From Actinomadura_C sp036008685 (GTDB lineage: Bacteria > Actinomycetota > Actinomycetes > Streptosporangiales > Streptosporangiaceae), in NCBI GenBank assembly GCA_036008685.1, contig DASYNF010000133.1, forward strand, positions 1-43,151: 43,151 nt of DNA, in the 5' to 3' direction. Under the pieces are notes generated by a model that had not been told where the DNA came from, did no database searches, and worked only from the letters and a program-made list of their open reading frames with translations. The number at the start of each line of letters is the position of its first letter. Position 1 is the stretch's first letter. This document shows, one piece after another, positions 38,464 to 43,151 of this stretch. The position numbers were made by a program, and so were the translations under genes.

Positions 38464-39597
38464 GTGACCATCGACTCCGCGCGCGGTGCGCCAACCGGCG
38501 TCGGCCAGGACACCTCCCCCCAGCCGGTCCAGCTGCTCACCCCCGAGGGCGAGCGCGTGGAACACCCCGACTATCCCCTGGACCTCGGCGACCAGGAGGT
38601 TCGGGACCTCTATCGCGATCTCGTCATCGTCCGGCGCATCGACCTCGAGGCCGTCGCGCTCACCCGCCAGGGGGAGCTCGGCATCTGGGCCTCACTGCTC
38701 GGCCAGGAGGCCGCGCAGATCGGTTCCGGGCGAGCGCTGTCCGACAAGGACATGGTGTTCCCGACCTACCGCGAGCACGGCGTCGCCTGGTGCCGCGAGG
38801 TCGAGGCGGTCCGGCTGCTCGGTCTCTTCCGCGGCGTGAACCACTCCGGCTGGGACCCCGCCGAGCACAACTTCCACCTCTACACGATCGTGATCGGCAG
38901 CCAGACGCTGCACGCCACCGGATATGCCATGGGCATCCAGCGAGACGGCGTGCTCGGGACCCCCAACGCGGCCGCCACGATCGCCTACTTCGGTGACGGC
39001 GCCACCTCCCAGGGCGACGTCAACGAGGCGTTCGTGTGGGCGTCGGTCTTCAACGCCCCGGTGGTGTTCTTCTGCCAGAACAACCAGTGGGCCATCTCCG
39101 AGCCCCTGGAGCGGCAGACCCGGGTGCCCCTCTACCAGCGGGCCCAGGGCTTCGGCTTCCCCGGCGTCCGGGTAGACGGCAACGACGTGTTCGCCTGCCT
39201 GGCGGTGACGCGCAAGGCCCTGGAGGCGGCGCGCACCGGTCAGGGGCCCACCCTGATCGAGGCCTTCACCTACCGGATGGGCGCGCACACCACCACCGAC
39301 GACCCGACCCGCTACCGGCTCGCCGCCGAGCTCGAGGCCTGGAAGCTGAAGGACCCCATCGAGCGGGTCAAGGCCTACATCGTCAAGAACCAGCTGGCCT
39401 CCGCCGACTTCTTCGAGGAGATCGACGCCGAGGCCAAGCAGGTCGGCACCGACCTCCGCAAGGCCTGCCTCGAGCTCCCCGACCCGCAGCCTGAGGCGAT
39501 GTTCGAGAACGTCTACGCGGAGTCGCATCCGCTCATCACCGAGGAGCAGGAGCGGTTCGCCGCCTACCTCGCGTCCTTCGAGGAGGCGTCATCATGA
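38464..39597 (+). CDS. 2-oxoacid dehydrogenase E1 alpha subunit
   Basis: 377 residues, GTG 38464 with GAGGAG eight bases upstream. With E1 beta it decarboxylates pyruvate or a branched-chain 2-oxoacid using thiamine diphosphate and transfers the acyl group to lipoyl-E2. The thiamine-binding motif is GDGATSQGD at 177-185 with Asn206-Asn207; IGSQ at 144-147 and the phosphorylation-loop-like RMGAHTTTDDPTRYR are also E1-alpha features. The heterodimeric form with a small E2 fits both acetoin/pyruvate and branched-chain complexes. Valine dehydrogenase elsewhere in the window favours the branched-chain reading. Stop overlaps the next start (ATGA). Confidence 0.88.
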   Translation: MTIDSARGAPTGVGQDTSPQPVQLLTPEGERVEHPDYPLDLGDQEVRDLYRDLVIVRRIDLEAVALTRQGELGIWASLLGQEAAQIGSGRALSDKDMVFPTYREHGVAWCREVEAVRLLGLFRGVNHSGWDPAEHNFHLYTIVIGSQTLHATGYAMGIQRDGVLGTPNAAATIAYFGDGATSQGDVNEAFVWASVFNAPVVFFCQNNQWAISEPLERQTRVPLYQRAQGFGFPGVRVDGNDVFACLAVTRKALEAARTGQGPTLIEAFTYRMGAHTTTDDPTRYRLAAELEAWKLKDPIERVKAYIVKNQLASADFFEEIDAEAKQVGTDLRKACLELPDPQPEAMFENVYAESHPLITEEQERFAAYLASFEEASS

Positions 39598-40595
39598 GCG
39601 AGTTCGCGGCCACCCCCACCGCGCCGACCCTCACGCTCGCCAAGGCTCTGGGCGAAGGCATGCGCAAGGCCATGGAGAACGACCCCAAGGTCCTCATCAT
39701 GGGTGAGGACGTGGGCAAGCTCGGCGGCGTCTTCCGCGTGACGGACGGCCTGCAGAAGGACTTCGGCGAGGATCGGGTCATCGACACCCCGCTGGCCGAG
39801 TCCGGGATCGTCGGCACGGCCATCGGCCTGGCACTGCGCGGCTACCGGCCGGTGTGCGAGATCCAGTTCGACGGGTTCGTGTTCCCCGCCGCCGACCAGA
39901 TCATCACGCAACTGGCGAAGATGCGGATGCGTTCGCTCGGCAAGGTGTCGCTTCCCGTGGTCATCCGGATCCCCTGCGGCGGCGGCATCGGGGCGGTCGA
40001 GCACCACAGCGAGTCCCCCGAGGCCTACTTCACCCACACCCCCGGGCTCCGGGTGGTGGCCTGCTCCAACCCCTCCGACGCCTTCACGATGATCCAGCAG
40101 GCGATCGCCTCGCCCGACCCGGTGATCTTCTTCGAGCCCAAGCGGCGCTACTGGGAGAAGTCCGAGGTCGACACCGCGCAGGCTCCGGCGCCACTGCTCG
40201 CGTCCCGGGTGCTGCGGCCGGGGCGGCAGGTGACCGTGGCCTGCTACGGCCCGCTCGTGAAGACCTGCCTGGAGGCGGCCACCGCCGCGGAGGCGGACGG
40301 CCTGGACCTCGAGGTGATCGACCTGCGGGCCCTGTCCCCGCTGGACCTCGGCCCGGTGTTCGAGTCCGTGCGGCGCACCGGGCACCTCGTCGTCGTGTCC
40401 GAGGCGCCGTCCGAGTCCTCGGTGACCTCGGAGATCGCGGCACGCGTGCAGCAGGAGTGCTTCTACTCGCTGGAGGCGCCCGTGCTGCGGGTCACCGGGT
40501 TCGACACCCCGTACCCGCCGTCCGCGTGCGAGGAGGACTTCCTCCCCGACCTCGACCGGGTGCTCGACGCCGTCGACCGTTCGCTGGCCTGGTGA
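39594..40595 (+). CDS. 2-oxoacid dehydrogenase E1 beta subunit
   Basis: 333 residues, ATG 39594 overlapping the E1 alpha stop. Transketolase-like pyrimidine-binding domain (GEDVGKLGGVFRVTDGL, TPLAESGIVGTAIGLALRGYRPVCEIQFDGFVFPAADQI, MRMRSLGK, RIPCGGGIGAVEHHSESPEAYF) and C-terminal transketolase domain (VACYGPLVKTCLEAA, EVIDLRALSPLD, RVTGFDTPYPP). The Glu in the GEDVG region activates thiamine. Stop overlaps the E2 start (GTGA). Confidence 0.92.
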   Translation: MSEFAATPTAPTLTLAKALGEGMRKAMENDPKVLIMGEDVGKLGGVFRVTDGLQKDFGEDRVIDTPLAESGIVGTAIGLALRGYRPVCEIQFDGFVFPAADQIITQLAKMRMRSLGKVSLPVVIRIPCGGGIGAVEHHSESPEAYFTHTPGLRVVACSNPSDAFTMIQQAIASPDPVIFFEPKRRYWEKSEVDTAQAPAPLLASRVLRPGRQVTVACYGPLVKTCLEAATAAEADGLDLEVIDLRALSPLDLGPVFESVRRTGHLVVVSEAPSESSVTSEIAARVQQECFYSLEAPVLRVTGFDTPYPPSACEEDFLPDLDRVLDAVDRSLAW

Positions 40596-41974
40596 TCGGC
40601 GTGCGACAGGAGTTCAGGCTGCCGGACGTCGGCGAGGGCCTCACGGAGGCCGAGATCGTCGGCTGGCAGGTCGCGGCCGGGGACACGGTCACGGTCAACC
40701 AGGTGCTGGTGGAGATCGAGACGGCCAAGGCGGTCGTCGAGCTGCCCTCGCCGTTCGCGGGGACGGTCGGCGAGCTGCTGGCCCAACCCGGCGCGACGGT
40801 GCAGGTGGGGACGCCGATCATCGCGATCGAGACGGCGGGTGGCCCGGCTCCCGGTGACGAGGCCGACGCCGGGGCGAAGATCGGCGAGGCGGGCAAGGAC
40901 GGACGGATCGCGACGCTCGTCGGGTACGGGCCGCGGCAGGGCACGGCCCGGCGCCGGCCGCGCCGCGGCGGTGGGGCCGCCACGCGCTCGTCGTCCGCGC
41001 CGCCGGCTCCTCCCGCACCGCCCGGGGAGCCCGCCGCTGCTCGCGAGACGACCGCGCCCAACGGGTCCGCGCACCCGAACGGTGAGCGGGTCCCACTGGC
41101 CACGCCGCCCGTCCGCAAGCTCGCCAAGGACCTCGGCGTCGACCTCCGCTCGCTCGCCGGTTCCGGCGCGACCGGTGCGATCACGCGGGACGACGTCCGG
41201 GCGGCCGCGAGCGCACCGGCCGAACAGGCGGTTCCGGCCGGCGGCACCACGGCGGGCGCTCCGGCCCCGGGCAGGGGCGGCAGCAGGCGTGAACCGATCC
41301 GGGGCGTCCGGAAGGCGACCGCCGCGGCCATGGTGTCCAGCGCCTTCACCGCCCCGCACGTCACGGAGTTCCTGGCCGTGGACGTGACCGCGACGATGGC
41401 GCTGCGGGATCGGCTTCGCGGCACCCGTGCGTACGCCGAGGTGAAGCTGACCCCGCTCGCGTTCGTCGCGAAGGCGGTCTGCCTCGCGGCCCGGCGCACC
41501 CCGGAGGTCAACGCGAGCTGGGACGAGGCGGCGGGCGAGATCGTCTACTACGACCACGTCCAGCTCGGGATCGCCGCCGCGACCCCGCGCGGGCTGATCG
41601 TGCCCAAGATCCGGGACGCGGACACGCTCGACCTCGCGGGCCTCGCCGGCGCGCTCGGCGAGCTCACCGCCACCGCCCGGTCGGGGAAGACGCCGCCGGC
41701 GGACCTCGCGAACGGCACGTTCACGATCACGAACGTGGGCGTGTTCGGGGTGGACACGGGCACGCCGATCCTCAACCCGGGCGAGGCGGCGATCCTGGCC
41801 CTCGGCGCGATCAAACCGGCGCCGTGGGTCGTCGACGGGGAGCTCGCGGTCCGGACGGTCTGCCAGCTCGCGCTCTCCTTCGACCACCGCCTGGTCGACG
41901 GCGAGCAGGGCTCGCGCTTCCTCGCCGACGTGGGGGCGCTGCTGGAGGACCCGGGCCTGGCCCTGACCTGGTAG
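40592..41974 (+). CDS. 2-oxoacid dehydrogenase E2 (dihydrolipoyl acyltransferase)
   Basis: 460 residues, GTG 40592 overlapping the E1 beta stop. One lipoyl domain with Lys46 (EIETAKAVVELPSP), an Ala/Pro/Arg linker, a peripheral-subunit-binding domain at ~165-205 (ATPPVRKLAKDLGVDLRSL, GAITRDDVRAA), another linker, and the catalytic domain with the transferase motif SFDHRLVDGEQG (His432, Asp436). The core forms a 24-mer or 60-mer. E3 (lipoamide dehydrogenase) is not in the window and must be supplied from elsewhere, as is usual in actinomycetes. Confidence 0.93.
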   Translation: MIGVRQEFRLPDVGEGLTEAEIVGWQVAAGDTVTVNQVLVEIETAKAVVELPSPFAGTVGELLAQPGATVQVGTPIIAIETAGGPAPGDEADAGAKIGEAGKDGRIATLVGYGPRQGTARRRPRRGGGAATRSSSAPPAPPAPPGEPAAARETTAPNGSAHPNGERVPLATPPVRKLAKDLGVDLRSLAGSGATGAITRDDVRAAASAPAEQAVPAGGTTAGAPAPGRGGSRREPIRGVRKATAAAMVSSAFTAPHVTEFLAVDVTATMALRDRLRGTRAYAEVKLTPLAFVAKAVCLAARRTPEVNASWDEAAGEIVYYDHVQLGIAAATPRGLIVPKIRDADTLDLAGLAGALGELTATARSGKTPPADLANGTFTITNVGVFGVDTGTPILNPGEAAILALGAIKPAPWVVDGELAVRTVCQLALSFDHRLVDGEQGSRFLADVGALLEDPGLALTW

Positions 41975-42036
41975 GACTCACAGCAAACAATCAGGTGAAC
42001 CGGGAGCACGGACGGCATCTCCGACGTTCTACGGGT

Positions 42037-42525
42037 ATGCCGTTCGTGCTGCTGTACCTCGTCGTCGAGATCGCGGCCTTCATCGCGCTGGGTTCGTGGA
42101 TCGGGTTCGCCGCCACGCTGCTCGTCGTGCTGGCGAGCTCCGTGGTCGGACTCCTGCTCGCCCGCCGCGAGGGGCTGCGCGCCGCGCAGGCCTTCGCCGA
42201 GGCCGCGCGCAGCCGTAAGGTCGCGCACTCCGAGATGACGGACGGCATGCTCGTCGCCGCCGGCGGCGTGCTGCTGTTCGTCCCCGGCCTGGTCACGGAC
42301 GTGCTCGGGCTGCTGCTCGTGCTGCCGCCCACCCGGGCGCTGGTGCGCAGGCGGATCGTGGCGTCCGCCGAGCGCCGCAGCCCGGGCCTGCGTACCGCGC
42401 GCATCCGGAGCGAGGGCCCGATCATCGACGCGGAGGTCGTCGGCGAGCCCACCTACGACGGCGGCCCCCGGCGCAGGCCGGACGCGGCCGGCCCGATGGT
42501 CATCGAGGGCACGATCGTCGACTGA
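42037..42525 (+). CDS. fxsA: FxsA-family membrane protein
   Basis: 162 residues, ATG 42037. Four hydrophobic segments with the FxsA pattern: a first helix (PFVLLYLVVEIAAFIAL), GWIGF-type second helix, an LLARREGL loop with cytosolic helix (AQAFAEA), and a hairpin of helices (DGMLVAAGGVLLFVPGLVTDVLGLLLVLPPTR). A hydrophilic C-terminal tail of ~60 residues with Arg and Pro follows. FxsA (YtzA) proteins are membrane proteins first known as suppressors of F-plasmid exclusion of phage T7; in actinomycetes their role is unknown. No ribosome site is visible before the ATG. Ends two bases from the convergent small ORF. Confidence 0.82.
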   Translation: MPFVLLYLVVEIAAFIALGSWIGFAATLLVVLASSVVGLLLARREGLRAAQAFAEAARSRKVAHSEMTDGMLVAAGGVLLFVPGLVTDVLGLLLVLPPTRALVRRRIVASAERRSPGLRTARIRSEGPIIDAEVVGEPTYDGGPRRRPDAAGPMVIEGTIVD

Positions 42526-42526
42526 C

Positions 42527-42715
42527 CTACCGGTCCGTCGAGATCACGAACGCGATCGGCACCGGCCCCTGCTGGTGGCTCAGCACGGTGGCGGCACCAC
42601 CGGTCAGCAGGAGCGCCACCGCGCCGCCGAGGAGCGCGCGTTGACCGGCGCGGATGCCCGTCCGCGCGTGGTGGCCGGGGCGCATCCGCAGTTCCTGCCG
42701 CGTCTGCTTCGTCAT
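42527..42715 (-). CDS. Small membrane peptide, hypothetical
   Basis: 62 residues from ATG 42715 (a longer frame to 42766 adds only an Arg/Gly stretch). A basic N-terminus (TKQTRQELRMRPGHHARTGIR) is followed by one hydrophobic helix (ALLGGAVALLLTGGAATVL) and a short outside tail. No family recognised and no strong ribosome site, so it may be a real small membrane protein or chance. Confidence 0.4.
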   Translation of the reverse strand: MTKQTRQELRMRPGHHARTGIRAGQRALLGGAVALLLTGGAATVLSHQQGPVPIAFVISTDR

Positions 42716-42823
42716 GCTGTGCCGTCCGGATCCCACGGACCCTCCCCGTCGAGTAGGCGCACACACGATTACTCCGAACGAGTGTGTTGCGTGGCGGCCT
42801 GCTGCGCCAGCCGAGGCTCAGGA

Positions 42824-42884
42824 ATCACCCTGTAGAGCGTGTTCTACGGCGGTGTCGGGGTGTGTCTTGTCTCCTGTGGGTGAT
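42824..42884. other. Weak inverted repeats between the small peptide gene and the SIMPL gene
   Basis: ATCACCC (42824-42830) and GGGTGAT (42878-42884) could pair around an inner GTAGA/TCTAC stem-loop. It lies past the SIMPL stop and may be its terminator. Confidence 0.35.
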
Positions 42885-42890
42885 GAGCCC

Positions 42891-43151
42891 TCAAGTCTCC
42901 AGCACCCAGGTGGTCGTGCACCGGGCGGTCACGCGGACGGGCTCCGGCTCCAGTTCGAGGTCGTGGACGTCGACGTCCGGGCCGCCCTCGGCGGCGGCCG
43001 CCCGCATCGCCATCATCGGCACCCCGCGCCCGTCGGACTCGCTGAGCCGGCGCAGTGCGCCCAGCCGGCCGCCGAGCGCGGCCGCGTAGCCCTCCGCCCG
43101 GCGCCGGGCGTCCCGCACGGCCTCGCGCTGCGCCGCGGCCAGGGCGGCGTC
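42891..43151 (-). CDS. SIMPL-domain (DUF541) protein, 3' end only
   Basis: The frame is open to the window edge, so the start is missing. The visible 86 residues (ALAAAQREAVRDARRRAEGYAAALGGRLG, LRRLSESDG, then a variable Met-Ala stretch and DVDVHDLELEPEPVRVTARCTTTWVLE) match the end of the SIMPL/DUF541 domain, which ends in a beta strand with VRVTA. Family members are often secreted or membrane proteins of oxidative-stress or outer-envelope context; function unknown. Confidence 0.7.
   Translation of the reverse strand, partial: DAALAAAQREAVRDARRRAEGYAAALGGRLGALRRLSESDGRGVPMMAMRAAAAEGGPDVDVHDLELEPEPVRVTARCTTTWVLET

Overview
The window is chromosomal DNA from a very GC-rich actinomycete. Codon third positions are almost all G/C, GTG and TTG starts are common, and a BldC gene lies beside valine dehydrogenase, a DUF3073 gene and purine genes. 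As I recall, that order matches the Streptomyces bldC-vdh-purM-purF-purL-purQ-purS segment. Protein details (a Streptosporangiales-like look, two glycerol kinases, N/Q-rich secreted pairs) suggest a non-Streptomyces filamentous actinomycete, but I cannot fix the genus. I found no tRNA, rRNA, CRISPR array, insertion sequence or phage gene.

Layout. 1-1.8 kb: the 3' end of a PepSY-type gene with a His/Asp repeat tail, then two tandemly duplicated Asn/Gln-rich secreted proteins whose charges have diverged in opposite directions. 2.1-7.0 kb: a glycerol locus (glpK1 and glpF, divergent from an IclR/GylR-type regulator followed by a second glycerol kinase), with palindromic putative operators between the arms. 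7.1-12.97 kb: a CsbD-like stress protein, a small ORF, an Ala/Pro-rich secreted protein, pyrD, a methyltransferase and a lipoprotein amidase. 13.1-16.7 kb: a repeat-rich acidic/Pro-rich protein and LacI- and TetR-type regulators.

17.0-24.95 kb: bldC, a frameshifted small gene, vdh, a DUF3073 gene with an unusual structured leader, purM-purF, a DUF4190 membrane protein, a sterol-carrier-like protein and a degenerate-looking receptor Ser/Thr kinase. 25.1-29.9 kb: secreted proteins, namely a proteinase-K-like subtilase, a coiled-coil cell-wall protein behind a c-di-AMP (ydaO/yuaA) riboswitch, and a Tat-exported PhoX phosphatase behind PHO-box-like repeats. 30.0-34.1 kb: purL-purQ-(RsbW-like ATPase)-purS. 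34.3-36.7 kb: a beta-solenoid membrane protein and a Gln/Gly/Tyr-repeat membrane protein. 36.7-43.15 kb: an aldehyde dehydrogenase, a 2-oxoacid dehydrogenase operon (E1 alpha, E1 beta, E2), FxsA, a small membrane peptide and a truncated SIMPL-domain gene.

How the genes fit together. GlpF and the kinases bring in and phosphorylate glycerol under the IclR-type regulator; glpD is not in the window. PurF, PurM and PurSQL form most of the early purine pathway. Vdh turns valine into 2-oxoisovalerate, which the E1/E2 complex could turn into an acyl-CoA. BldC, the c-di-AMP switch, the amidase and the coiled-coil protein concern development and cell-wall growth. The subtilase and PhoX are nutrient-scavenging exoenzymes.

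The most unusual items are the opposite-charge N/Q-rich pair, the leader upstream of DUF3073 that can form a pseudoknot or two exclusive hairpins, the single-base frameshift in the gene between bldC and vdh, the repeat protein preceded by 31-bp-spaced direct repeats, and the receptor kinase lacking several catalytic signature residues.
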